DNA of 47,018 nucleotides from the NCBI GenBank assembly GCA_032117095.1, contig JAULZZ010000117.1, positions 1 to 47,018 on the forward strand, in the 5' to 3' direction. The translations under genes were made by a program, and so were the position numbers. Under the pieces are notes generated by a model, which was not told the origin of the DNA, searched no databases, and worked only from the letters and a program-made list of their open reading frames with translations. This document shows positions 1 through 8,500 of the stretch, one piece after another; the stretch's first letter is position 1; every line of letters starts with the position of its first letter. The stretch is from REEB470 sp032117095. GTDB taxonomy: Bacteria > Bacillota > Bacilli > Paenibacillales > YIM-B00363.

Positions 1-234
1 GCGAACAAGGCCCACAAGGCGAACAAGGCCCACAAGGCGAACAAGGCCCACAAGGCGAACAAGGCCCACAAGGCGAACAAGGCCCACAAGGCGAACAAGG
101 CCCACAAGGCGAACAAGGCCCACAAGGCGAACAAGGCCCACAAGGCGAACAAGGCCCACAAGGCGAACAAGGCCCACAAGGCGAACAAGGCCCACAAGGC
201 GAACAAGGCCCACAAGGCGAACAAGGCCCACAAG
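1..234 (+). repeat. 13 perfect tandem copies of an 18-bp collagen-coding unit
   Basis: The unit GCGAACAAGGCCCACAAG occurs 13 times in a row without a single mismatch, and the array continues past the left edge of the window. Read in the frame of the downstream gene it encodes (Glu-Gln-Gly-Pro-Gln-Gly)n, a collagen-type Gly-X-Y repeat. Perfect identity at third codon positions points to recent expansion or ongoing homogenisation by slippage or recombination, not selection on the protein alone. Copy number is likely to vary between strains. Confidence 0.97.
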
Positions 235-671
235 GTCCTACCGGCTTATTGGATTTTGCCGACTTCTATGCGATCATGCCTCCTAACAACGCATCCCCGA
301 TCGCCGTAGGCGAAAACATTGAGTTTCCGATAAGTGGTGTGGCACACCCTTCTACGGGTATCACTTCCTTCTCACCAACACAAATCCAACTGGCCGTGCC
401 CGGTGCATATCAGGTGATGTTTCATGTTTCCATCACCGAGCTATGCCAGCTCATGCTTACCTTGAATGGCATACCCCAAGGGTATACCGTTGTCGGTCGT
501 GCAACAGGAACGTGTCAATTGGTTGGTTTGACCATCGTTGTGACCACATCGCCAAATACCATACTTGCCTTACAAAATGCAGGGATCACCTCGATCAATG
601 TCAGTCCCCCCCCTGTCACAGGAGGCTTTAATACAACTTCTGCGCACATTACGATCTTACGTTTATCGTAA
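1..671 (+). CDS. Collagen-like spore/exosporium surface protein, BclA-type (5'-truncated)
   Basis: The frame is open from position 3 and runs through the Gly-X-Y repeat (about 78 residues, GEQGPQ units) into a globular C-terminal domain of about 140 residues starting near the GPTGLLDFADF junction. The C-terminal domain is rich in short hydrophobic beta-strand segments and ends in ITILRLS, as in the TNF/C1q-like trimerisation heads of Bacillus BclA exosporium glycoproteins. The start codon lies outside the window. A TTG at 249 is inside the gene and is not a real start. By family analogy it forms trimeric filaments on the spore or cell surface, and Thr/Ser residues could be glycosylated. A C8 tract at 606-613 lies in the coding region. 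The family assignment rests on architecture and recognition; no homology search was possible. Confidence 0.85.
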   Translation, partial: EQGPQGEQGPQGEQGPQGEQGPQGEQGPQGEQGPQGEQGPQGEQGPQGEQGPQGEQGPQGEQGPQGEQGPQGEQGPQGPTGLLDFADFYAIMPPNNASPIAVGENIEFPISGVAHPSTGITSFSPTQIQLAVPGAYQVMFHVSITELCQLMLTLNGIPQGYTVVGRATGTCQLVGLTIVVTTSPNTILALQNAGITSINVSPPPVTGGFNTTSAHITILRLS

Positions 672-717
672 CCATGCTGTACCGTACGTCTAATTGGACA
701 CATGCTACCTGCATACT

Positions 718-743
718 CCGACAGGGAAACCTGTCGGTTTCTT
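718..743 (+). terminator. Intrinsic terminator of the collagen-like gene
   Basis: A perfect 8-bp stem CCGACAGG/CCTGTCGG closed by a GAAA tetraloop is followed by TTTCTT, 47 bp after the stop codon. The remaining stretch up to the next start at 971 shows nothing else I can support beyond a TATACT at 920-925 that could be a -10 box without a convincing -35. Confidence 0.85.
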
Positions 744-970
744 GCGTATCGCTGATGACGAAAAAGATGCGTATCCCATGGTCCCACCGCCCCTTCTCCA
801 AACAAAGGGGGGGTTCTGCACCCCTGTGTTTTTGTGTTCGCATCCCATTCCCATTTTGGACAACTTCCCTAGGTTTTGTTCATACACAACACGGACTTTC
901 TTCCCCTCACACGTTATGGTATACTCATGCTGTGAAGTACGTTTCATTTAGGATGAAAGGAGCACTTACG

Positions 971-1405
971 ATGAATATGACTTTCGATATGTACATGCAC
1001 GATGTCGTGTTGCCGATGCGCGAAGAGCTCACACGGATTGGCGTACAGCAATTGCGCACGCCTGAGCAAGTCGATGAGGTGCTACACGAACAGACGGGTA
1101 CGTTGCTTCTCATTTTTAATTCCGTCTGCGGATGCGCTGCAGGGCAAGCACGCCCTGGGGTCACACTGGCATTACAGCATGCAGTCAAGCCCGCACATTT
1201 GTACACTGTATTTGCTGGACAAGATAAAGCAGCGACTGCGAAAGCACGCGAATACTTACCTACTGTACCGCCTTCTTCCCCGAGTGTCGCCCTCTTTAAA
1301 GACGGCAAACTCGTCCATTTTGTTCCCCGCGAACACATTGAAAATCAATCTGCAGAAGAGATTGCCGCAAACCTCACGAACGCCTTCGATACGCATTGTC
1401 AATGA
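971..1405 (+). CDS. Bacilliredoxin, BrxA/BrxB (YphP/YqiW) family
   Basis: This 144-residue protein matches the bacilliredoxin family in length and in the redox motif Cys53-Gly54-Cys55 (context SVCGCAAGQARPG), on a thioredoxin-like fold with a typical SPSVALFKDGKLVHFVPR segment. Bacilliredoxins reduce bacillithiol mixed disulfides on cytosolic proteins, forming an intermediate between bacillithiol and the CGC cysteine. That makes bacillithiol a likely low-molecular-weight thiol in this organism (inference). The start at 971 is chosen because AAAGGAG lies 8 nt upstream; a longer reading frame begins at 674 but has no ribosome binding site and crosses the terminator region. BrxA and BrxB cannot be told apart here. 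Confidence 0.93.
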   Translation: MNMTFDMYMHDVVLPMREELTRIGVQQLRTPEQVDEVLHEQTGTLLLIFNSVCGCAAGQARPGVTLALQHAVKPAHLYTVFAGQDKAATAKAREYLPTVPPSSPSVALFKDGKLVHFVPREHIENQSAEEIAANLTNAFDTHCQ

Positions 1406-1445
1406 ACGTACTTCCTCTATTCTCGTTTTTCCCCGATGCATGGTG

Positions 1446-1468
1446 CCTACCGTATGGTAGGTTTTTTT
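1446..1468 (+). terminator. Intrinsic terminator after the bacilliredoxin gene
   Basis: The stem CCTACC/GGTAGG with a GTAT loop is followed directly by seven T residues, 41 bp after the stop codon. It separates the bacilliredoxin gene from the convergent phosphatase gene. Confidence 0.8.
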
Positions 1469-1526
1469 CATACACGCATATCCCATACACGGTAGGAGGC
1501 ACCTCCTTCTTCACGCGTTCACCCCA

Positions 1527-2225
1527 TCACGCAATGACTTGTGCACTGCGCTGTCGGATTGCCTCGGCCATCGCTTTCCCCATCCGCTCTTCGACAATCA
1601 CAAACCCTGTCGCCAAGCGAGGCGCACGTTTTGTATTGTGGGCATCCGTTGCGAGCAGATGAACCGCTTCCTGATCAAGTAAAAAATAGGCGAACGTTTG
1701 TGCATCTACCCCGTTGTGTCCCAATAAACTGTCTACTGTCACTTGCAACCACGCTCCCTCTTCGAGCAATGGATCAAGCAAAGTGGGAGATTGCCGAAAA
1801 AATTCATGTCGTTCTGGATGTGGTATGATCGCCGTGATGCCTCGTTTTCGTAATCGCTGGATCACCGTTTTCGTTGTAGGCTCAAACCCTCCCCACGTCT
1901 GTTCTAACAATACAAATTTTCCGCCGTCTGCTAACGTACAATATGGCTCTTCCTCTGTTTCAAACCACGCAGGTTTCTCAATTCTCACTTCATTCCCAGG
2001 CAAAATGTTCACAGGGATGCGTTCTTTTTGTAATGTGCGCTGCAGTTGCGACACGCCCGCCAAGACGACACGTCGTTCCACTTTCCAATGGCGATTATAA
2101 TGGGGAGTGGCAACAATCGTATGAATGCCGTCGGCATGCGCCATCCGCGCCATTTCCACGGCGACGTCCATCGTAGGGGCTCCGTCATCGACTCCCGGCA
2201 AAATATGACAATGCATGTCGATCAT
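1527..2225 (-). CDS. Tyrosine-protein phosphatase of the PHP family, CpsB/YwqE type
   Basis: A 232-residue PHP-domain protein that begins MIDMHCHILPGVDDGA. His5 and His7 form the N-terminal HxH metal-binding motif. TPHYNRHW, IPHPERH and ATDAHN supply the other PHP metal ligands in order. This matches the CpsB/YwqE manganese-dependent phosphatases that dephosphorylate bacterial tyrosine kinases controlling polysaccharide export. No kinase or polysaccharide gene is nearby, so the substrate is open. The ATG at 2225 follows AAGAAGGGA at good spacing. An in-frame TTG at 2243 lies upstream of this site and is less likely. Transcription converges on the bacilliredoxin gene. Confidence 0.88.
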   Translation of the reverse strand: MIDMHCHILPGVDDGAPTMDVAVEMARMAHADGIHTIVATPHYNRHWKVERRVVLAGVSQLQRTLQKERIPVNILPGNEVRIEKPAWFETEEEPYCTLADGGKFVLLEQTWGGFEPTTKTVIQRLRKRGITAIIPHPERHEFFRQSPTLLDPLLEEGAWLQVTVDSLLGHNGVDAQTFAYFLLDQEAVHLLATDAHNTKRAPRLATGFVIVEERMGKAMAEAIRQRSAQVIA

Positions 2226-2261
2226 AAAAATCCCTTCTTTCAATGTAAATTTTGCGATGTA

Positions 2262-2396
2262 TACGTATCCCTATTAAAAACATTATCCACAGCGGGATTC
2301 CTTTTTTGCGAAAGCAAAGGCGTTTTAACCAAGGCGGAAAGGCGTATCCTTTCCGCTGGGGGATGCTGATCGCCATCAAATTTGAAACACGAAGCA
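2262..2396 (+). repeat. F1 dispersed inverted-repeat element, copy a (diverged)
   Basis: The left end (TACGTATCC...AAAACATTATCCACAG) and right end (TTTGAAACACGAAG) match the F1 ends seen intact at 42360-42485. The inside holds the family's hairpin GCGGAAAGG...CCTTTCCGC and the GGCGTTTTAACCA segment. It lies between the phosphatase and nadE. The terminal bases are degenerate, so the ends are approximate. Confidence 0.6.
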
Positions 2397-2434
2397 TTTC
2401 AAGGTACAATACGACTATGCTTCTCATTGGATTA

Positions 2435-2561
2435 TACCGCATCACATATTGAAAACATATGCACAGGGGGTTTCCTTTTACGGGCAAGCGAAAGGCGTTT
2501 TGCCCATGGCGGAAAGGCATAGCCTTTCGGCTCGGGGATAATGGTTTGAATCGTGAATAGG
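2435..2561 (+). repeat. F1 dispersed inverted-repeat element, copy b
   Basis: The sequence begins TACCGCATCACATATTGAAA after a TTA. It continues with GCACAGGGGGTTTCC and GGCGTTTTGCCCATGG, then the hairpin GGCGGAAAGGC...GCCTTTCGGC, and ends near TTTGAATCGTGAA. It is similar along its length to copies at 29841, 31114 and 42360. Copies a and b together fill almost the whole 380-bp gap between 2226 and 2606. No promoter for nadE is evident apart from what these repeats might carry. Confidence 0.7.
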
Positions 2562-2606
2562 AACACGCAGGATGCCCCCACACACCACTCGGCAAAAAGG
2601 ATGAGG

Positions 2607-3419
2607 ATGATGACCACACAACAGCACATTATCCATGCACTCGGCGTAAAACCTGTTATCGATGTTGCACAAGAAATCGTCCAACGCGTCGAATTTCTCA
2701 AACAATACATCCTTGCAAGTCGCACGACGGGTTTACTTATCGGCATTAGTGGTGGCGTAGACAGCGCAGTGGCTACTGCTTTATGCAAACGCGCCACGGA
2801 TGAGCTCGCAACCGAAAAAAAACAAGACTACCAGACGGTCGGGCTCCTGCAACCGTATGGGCTACAAGAAGATATCGCACACAGTCGCGCAGTCGTCACT
2901 ACATTTGGCATTACACAAACTGTGGAGATGAACATCACAGAAGCGGTCGATGAAGCATCCATTGAAGCCGAATATGCGCTCAAAAAACTAGGTTTCCCTC
3001 GCCACCTGAGTCAAGAAGGCAAAGGCAACGTCAAAGCCCGCATGCGTATGGTGTTGCAATATGCGCTCGCCAATGAACTCAATTTGCTCGTGGTTGGCAC
3101 GGACCATGCGTCAGAAGCACTCATCGGCTATTTCACCAAATATGGTGATGGCGCTGTAGATATCGCCCCGCTGAGCACGCTCACAAAACGACAAATTTAT
3201 GCGCTCGCCACCGCACTCGGGGTCCCCGAAGACATCCGCCAAAAAGCACCTACCGCTGGCTTATGGCCGGGGCAAACCGATGAATCGCAAATCGGCATTT
3301 CCTACGCACACAATTCAGATTATCTCGAAGGAAAGTATGTTGATCCGACCATCGCCCAAAAACTCGAACGTCTTTTTGCGCATTCCGCACACAAACGCGA
3401 TCGCATCCCCAGCCGATGA
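2607..3419 (+). CDS. nadE: NH3-dependent NAD+ synthetase
   Basis: A 270-residue protein of the size of the ammonia-dependent enzyme, without the glutaminase domain of the larger form. It makes NAD+ from deamido-NAD+, ATP and ammonia. The ATP-pyrophosphatase P-loop SGGVDS is at residues 48-53. KGNVKARMRM, VGTDHASEALIGYFTKYGDG and DESQIGISY are the usual NadE signatures, and DYLEGK sits near the C-terminus. Starts at 2601, 2607 and 2610 are all possible because the AAAAAGGATGAGG region is compact. 2607 is preferred for spacing. The stop overlaps the acpS start as ATGA, indicating translational coupling. Confidence 0.95.
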   Translation: MMTTQQHIIHALGVKPVIDVAQEIVQRVEFLKQYILASRTTGLLIGISGGVDSAVATALCKRATDELATEKKQDYQTVGLLQPYGLQEDIAHSRAVVTTFGITQTVEMNITEAVDEASIEAEYALKKLGFPRHLSQEGKGNVKARMRMVLQYALANELNLLVVGTDHASEALIGYFTKYGDGAVDIAPLSTLTKRQIYALATALGVPEDIRQKAPTAGLWPGQTDESQIGISYAHNSDYLEGKYVDPTIAQKLERLFAHSAHKRDRIPSR

Positions 3420-3865
3420 GCACACTCACTGGTATTGGGAGCGACATTGTTTCTTGTGTGCGTATTCAACGCATCCTCGCTGGAAAGCACGCCTCATTCT
3501 TTCTCCAAAAAATACTTACGCCTCGCGAACAAGCGTTGATCAATCTCGGTGTTTCCCGCTCACACACCAAGACTTACTCCCCACCCAGCGAAAACCGTCT
3601 TGTCGCATTTGTCGCAGGACGTTGGGCGGCCAAAGAAGCGATCGCCAAACTCATCGGTTGTGGCATTGGACGTACGCTTTCATGGCAAAACATGTGTATT
3701 TGTCCAGACGCACAAGGAAAGCCCCTTTGCACGATCACACCTGACGTCTGGGCACGTCTGGGCATCTCCCCGTTTCACATCCTCTTGACGATTACACATA
3801 CGGAGGAATTGGCGTTCGCAGTAGCGATCGGTCAAGCAACCCCCCCGCCTTCTTCCTGTCCCTAA
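3416..3865 (+). CDS. acpS: Holo-[acyl-carrier-protein] synthase
   Basis: The protein transfers 4'-phosphopantetheine from CoA to the serine of acyl carrier protein. GIGSDIV at residues 6-12 carries the magnesium-binding Asp10, and WAAKEAIAKL carries Glu74, the second metal ligand. The total of 149 residues is slightly longer than the typical 120-130. The start overlaps the nadE stop by 4 bp. The following gene is LolA-like, the same acpS to YdcC order known in Bacillus subtilis. A C7 tract at 3840-3846 near the 3' end could make the last few codons prone to frameshift, with little effect on the enzyme core. Confidence 0.95.
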   Translation: MSTLTGIGSDIVSCVRIQRILAGKHASFFLQKILTPREQALINLGVSRSHTKTYSPPSENRLVAFVAGRWAAKEAIAKLIGCGIGRTLSWQNMCICPDAQGKPLCTITPDVWARLGISPFHILLTITHTEELAFAVAIGQATPPPSSCP

Positions 3866-3965
3866 ACATTTTTAGTTGGATTTCCCCCAACACCCGTCCG
3901 CATAAATATCCTCTCCTGCCCATACTATGGAACATGACCGTGTACAAGAGCAGGAGGAATCTACG

Positions 3966-5078
3966 ATGAACAACAGCCACTATGCATTTCGATCTCGCTT
4001 CCTGTCCGTGTTGCGCCCCAAAGTTCATCACTTCATGGGCTTGCCTCTTCCCACCTTCTTTGTCCTGACGACGATGGCACTCATCTTCGCCAGCTGTTCG
4101 GCTACCCCAAACGTATCGGACGTCACCGAAAAAGTCGAAAAACAAGTCAACAGCGTCAAAAGCTACCAGAGCGAAGGGACGATGACTGTCTACACGTCCA
4201 AAACTCCCCAAACGTACGACGTTTCTGTGCACTTTGAACAACCGCATTTTTACCGCATCGCCTTAACAAACCGCACAAAAAACATTACCCAAATTATCTT
4301 GCGGAACAATGATGGCGTGTTCGTCCTCACCCCACATCTCCAAAAAAGTTTCCGATTCCAGAGCGACTGGCCCAATAAGCAAGGGCAAGCGTATTTGTAT
4401 GAAACGTTGATGCAGGCGATCTTGTCTGATACAAACGCCCAATTGCTCACAGAACCGTCAACGTATGTATTCGATGTCGCAGCCAACTACAACAATGGCT
4501 CACTCGTACGCCAAAAAATTTGGCTCGATCGTCAAACGCTCATGCCCACACAAGTCGTAGTCAGCAACACGAACGCCCAAGACATCATTCGGGTGACCTT
4601 CAAAACGTTTCAACTCAATCCCAAAACGCAACGCACGATATTCGACATGCAACACAACATGACACGTCTTTCGTTGCAGGCAATTCCGCTTGTCGATGAA
4701 AACACTCCTGCGACGCAAACGACCACTGCCCCCCCCACATCCCCTCCTACACTCAATCTGATCGTTCCAAAATACGTCCCTGCAGGAGTCACCGCACACA
4801 CTCCACTTCCCCATGAAGACACCATCATCTTACGGTATACGGGAAAATACAACTACACACTCACACAACGTCTCGCCACCAAAACGAACGTGTCTACCCA
4901 TCAGATCGGCACGGTTGCAGATGTGCTAGACGACGCTGTTGGCGTCCTCTTAGGAGAAAAACAACGCTCACTCCTCTGGACAGCAGATGGGCAAGACTAC
5001 CAACTCATTAGCAACGCGCTACCCTACGAAGAAATGCTCAATATTGCGCACTCAATGACGATGTCCATCAACAAATAA
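3966..5078 (+). CDS. LolA-like outer-surface lipoprotein (YdcC/GerS-like, DUF4367 C-terminus)
   Basis: A 370-residue lipoprotein. A basic N-terminus, a hydrophobic segment at about residues 29-43 and the lipobox FASC place the lipidated Cys at residue 44. Residues of about 50-240 have the LolA/LppX fold pattern (EGTMTVYTSKTPQTYDVSVHF, IWLDRQTLMPTQV). A Thr/Pro-rich linker around residue 260 leads to a C-terminal domain with a DUF4367-like finish (LWTADGQDYQLISNALPYEEML). Its position after acpS matches B. subtilis ydcC. LolA-like lipoproteins of spore formers are linked to germination or envelope assembly, but the role here is inferred. The start has AGGAGGAAT 7 nt upstream. A C8 tract lies at 4729-4736 in the linker. 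Confidence 0.85.
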   Translation: MNNSHYAFRSRFLSVLRPKVHHFMGLPLPTFFVLTTMALIFASCSATPNVSDVTEKVEKQVNSVKSYQSEGTMTVYTSKTPQTYDVSVHFEQPHFYRIALTNRTKNITQIILRNNDGVFVLTPHLQKSFRFQSDWPNKQGQAYLYETLMQAILSDTNAQLLTEPSTYVFDVAANYNNGSLVRQKIWLDRQTLMPTQVVVSNTNAQDIIRVTFKTFQLNPKTQRTIFDMQHNMTRLSLQAIPLVDENTPATQTTTAPPTSPPTLNLIVPKYVPAGVTAHTPLPHEDTIILRYTGKYNYTLTQRLATKTNVSTHQIGTVADVLDDAVGVLLGEKQRSLLWTADGQDYQLISNALPYEEMLNIAHSMTMSINK

Positions 5079-5098
5079 TCCTTGTATTTTACTATGAT

Positions 5099-5131
5099 AA
5101 AAAAAATACACTTTTCCTCACGGAAAAGTGT
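5099..5131 (-). terminator. Intrinsic terminator of the tRNA operon
   Basis: On the minus strand the 10-bp stem ACACTTTTCC/GGAAAAGTGT with a 4-nt loop is followed by A and then eight Ts. It lies 39 bp beyond the 3' end of tRNA-Leu. Confidence 0.9.
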
Positions 5132-5169
5132 TGTGTAAATGTAACACGTCGAAATAGATTGCACGAGGA

Positions 5170-5251
5170 TGCGGTCGGAGGGATTTGAACCCTCACACCC
5201 GATGGGCACTACCCCCTCAAGATAGCGTGTCTGCCGTTCCACCACGACCGC
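5170..5251 (-). tRNA. tRNA-Leu (anticodon GAG)
   Basis: The minus strand reads GCGGTCG...CGACCGC as a 7-bp acceptor stem with discriminator A. The anticodon stem-loop is CTATC-TTGAGGG-GGTAG, with anticodon GAG reading CUC/CUU. A long variable arm precedes the T arm GAGGG-TTCAAAT-CCCTC, as in class II tRNAs. CCA is not encoded. Confidence 0.95.
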
Positions 5252-5257
5252 ATAGAG

Positions 5258-5330
5258 TGAGCCATGAAGGACTCGAACCTTCGACACCCTGATTAAAAGT
5301 CAGGTGCTCTACCGACTGAGCTAATGGCTC
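5258..5330 (-). tRNA. tRNA-Lys (anticodon TTT)
   Basis: The minus strand starts GAGCCATTAGCTCAG and ends ATGGCTC plus discriminator A. The anticodon arm is CCTGA-CTTTTAA-TCAGG, anticodon TTT. The T arm contains GGTTCGAGTCC. CCA is not encoded. It is the middle gene of the Asn-Lys-Leu transcript. Confidence 0.96.
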
Positions 5331-5360
5331 AAAAAGTAACATGTTCCTCAGAGAACGATA

Positions 5361-5433
5361 CTCCCCGAACAGGACTCGAACCTGTGACAACTCGGTTAAC
5401 AGCCGAGTGCTCTACCAACTGAGCTATCGGGGA
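5361..5433 (-). tRNA. tRNA-Asn (anticodon GTT)
   Basis: The minus strand starts TCCCCGATAGCTCAG and ends TCGGGGA with discriminator G, the expected base for tRNA-Asn. The anticodon arm CTCGG-CTGTTAA-CCGAG gives GTT. CCA is not encoded. It is the first gene of the operon, a few nucleotides from the predicted transcription start. Confidence 0.96.
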
Positions 5434-5446
5434 AAGAACATGTATT

Positions 5447-5475
5447 ACTATATCACGGATGCTCGGCAATGTCAA
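5447..5475 (-). promoter_or_regulatory. Sigma-A promoter of the tRNA operon
   Basis: A consensus TTGACA (5470-5475) and TATAGT (5447-5452) are separated by exactly 17 bp on the minus strand. Transcription would start about 7 nt upstream of mature tRNA-Asn. Confidence 0.9.
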
Positions 5476-5523
5476 ACCGATGCGTGACAGGATGTTTGTT
5501 TTTCTTTTTTGTCACGTTCTGGG

Positions 5524-8500
5524 CTAGTCTCCACCAGACGTCGTTGGAGGAGGATACTCCCCATGCACTTGAAAATACCATTTATTTTCATCATACTTTA
5601 TACAACTTTTGGCAAGCCACTCCGCATAACTGCATCCGACAAGCTGTTTGTTCGCATCTAACACATAGTCTCCGTTGCCGTTGTTTTTGTATGCCCAGCT
5701 CATGCCGTCTTTCGAAACACCATTTCCCCCCAATATATTTCCTAGCACGAGTGGTACTATTTGTGGGAAATTTCCTCCTGCATCGTCTACAATACGCAGT
5801 GGGCTACTCCACCCGTATTTATCTGGTCTGTCCGCCCAAGGATTAAATGGGTGATTCTCCGTATTTTTCAGTCCCATGTACCCTTGATTCATCCAACCCG
5901 TCATCGCCACGGGATTTGCATCATACTCATCATCGATGTCCCCTGGTGCAACTGGCAATGACGTCCCCGTTGTAAACACTGTACTGCTTCCCGCTGCATT
6001 GACGGCGACAACCATAAAGCGATAGGCGAGATAGACGTCTCCGGACATACGCACCGTTGTTGAACGCCTTCCTTTGTCTACTTTTTCATGCAACGACCAA
6101 TTGGGATCATAACAAGGTGTGCCGACGTCCATCTTCTGGATATTTTCATAACAACCAAGATGCACCTGCTGTTTCCACACTTCCCAATGGGTCACTTGAT
6201 TGTCATACTCATCTGATCGCCAAGCGACGTCATAGTTGTTCCCAATAACATAGGCGCCGTTACACCCGATACAGCCTGGAAATCTATGCCGGCTTCGAAG
6301 CTCCGTCACGGTCGAATGACTCGCCCACACCGCAAGGGGATTGGTTGGTCTCGCCAGCTTTTTCCCAAACGCCATCGCACTAAATACACTTTTCTTTTCT
6401 CCGTATAACGTTTTAAGCCGATAATACGCCGTTTTTCCTCCTTCGATCGTCGTATCGTCATACGAATTTTGAGCGGGATTGTTGAATGTCGCAATCAATT
6501 TTTCATCCCGATACAACTCATATCCTGTCGCTGCGGGCACTGGTTTCCATCCGATAGTCACTTTCGTATGATCTGTACGCATCGTCGCCGTCACTTTTGT
6601 CGGTGGCGCAATACTCGAAGACGTGACCTTCGCTGTGATCGTTGCCGTCTCAAAGTCATATGCGCTGTCGTACGCCCCTTCCACAGTAAAATAATCTACA
6701 TACGCACCGTACAACGTATATCCTGCTTTGGCTTTGAGCGAAATTTTCACCGTATAGTCCTTGTCGGGAACAAATTCTCCTGTTTCTGTGAAATCTCCTG
6801 ACCACTGCGCCGTCCCTGAAAAATCCGCAATTTCTTCGAGCTGTGTCGGTGGCTTTTCTCCCGGTACTGCGCGGGGCAACAACCGAATAAATGAGGTGAC
6901 CAAAGTCGCCGCCAACTCTTCTTTTACGGGATAACGGTTGTTCTTTTTTACAAATTGTCTGAGAAACTCTACCTTATCTTCCCCGACCGTTTCTTCATAC
7001 AGCTGTTCCGTCGTTTTGGGTTTGGTCACGAAATCGTACAATTGAGCGAACGTCAGTGGTTTTTTGTCGCCCGTACTCTCGCGCAATGCTTGAACACCCT
7101 TTGCTACGGTCAAAAAATTCTTCATTTCTTCATACGAGAATGCAGATTCCTTGAATTTTTCAATCCAACGATTTGCTTCCGTGGTGTTTTGTGTCCACAC
7201 GCTCCGTACGAGATACGTAATTTGGAGCGTCCATTTGTCTGCTGTGAGATCCTCGTCCGTCCATGCCAAACCTTGTGCAACAAACTTCGCCTTGATTAAC
7301 GCCAACCCTCCACACGATTCTCGCACCGTTTTTTCCAAAAAAGGAGCAATTTGATCGCTTTTTAACGTGGTCGTTGTGCTCCATGAAAGCCATGCTTCCA
7401 ACTCTTCTTCAGTCGGTTGTCGATTCAACCATTGCACAAATACGTTATTAAAAGTCAAGGTACGAATGTTTGCTTCATGCCATTTCGTTTGTTTGTACGT
7501 TGGACTGTCATAGAGTTGATCATAAATAGTAATTGCATCTTGGCTCGTTTTTTTGGCCCACATTTGCAATTGTGTTTCCGTTGGATATTGCCCGAATAGC
7601 TTCTTAAATGGTTCAACAATGGCCGCTTCTTTCTCATCGCCCAAAATGGCCAAACGCAAATTTTGTCCACCCAACCCAGCATCCAGCCATTGGCGGTATT
7701 GTGTTTCTGTCGGCTCTTTGGAATCGTCCATCCAAAATGCATTGCGAATTTCAAATCGACGAATCAACTCGTATACGGAGACGTTCATCCCGCTGTTCGT
7801 CCAACTTGTAATTTGTGTTGCCAAATCACTTTTTGCAACGGATGCATTGTCTCGATAAAAATGATTTTCGACAAGACTTTTGACGATATTTTTGCGTGGC
7901 TCGCTCGTTTTCCATGCCACATCGATGGTGGCTGTATCGTAGTCACTTTCAAACGCTTGTTGCACGGGGCCCACTTCCCCAAAGTAAAACACAGCCCGCT
8001 CAGTCAACCACAAAAACCTATAAATATCGCCCAAGTCATACCCCGATTTTAACCATTGGGTACGCTCATCGTCTGTGGGTTTTCGTTTGAAAATGTCTAC
8101 GTAATACTGTTCGATCTGCGGCACAATGTTTTCTTTGACGTATACTGTCGTGATCGCTTCTAAATTGCTCACTTGGTTTGTGACGCCCTGAGGGAGCTGT
8201 GCCAACGTTCCGCGCACTTCGTATTGACCGACTTCTTTTGGGTTATATTGTGTGGATTTCCACGTGATCGGCACTTCCAACTGTGCAACTTTGACCCCGC
8301 TGTTCGTCGTATTTTGTACCGTCACGGCGATTTTCTCGGGCAACTCTATTTTGTCCAAAGGGGTGTCAAAAGGCACAAACACGTCTTCGACATCGGCGAT
8401 GCCGACGACGACGCCACCTAGCACTTGGACGGTGTACATCGGACGCATGGTCCCGACGGTCACATGCGCAGGCACTTCAACAAACGTCCCACGGATTTCA

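Noticed and set aside
1..234. Could the tandem array be a CRISPR or an origin iteron array?
   Set aside because: There are no spacers, the units are contiguous, and the array is in frame with a Gly-X-Y protein that continues into a globular domain.
674..970. N-terminal extension of the bacilliredoxin reading frame
   Set aside because: The extension has no ribosome binding site and low-complexity, cysteine-rich content, and it spans the terminator of the previous gene; ATG 971 has AAAGGAG.
2332..2356. F1 internal hairpins as intrinsic terminators
   Set aside because: The stems are not followed by U-tracts on either strand, and the whole element is repeated with the same ends elsewhere.
5024..5287. 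Minus-strand reading frame of 87 residues across the tRNA region
   Set aside because: It runs through tRNA-Leu and the terminator and is explained by those RNA features.
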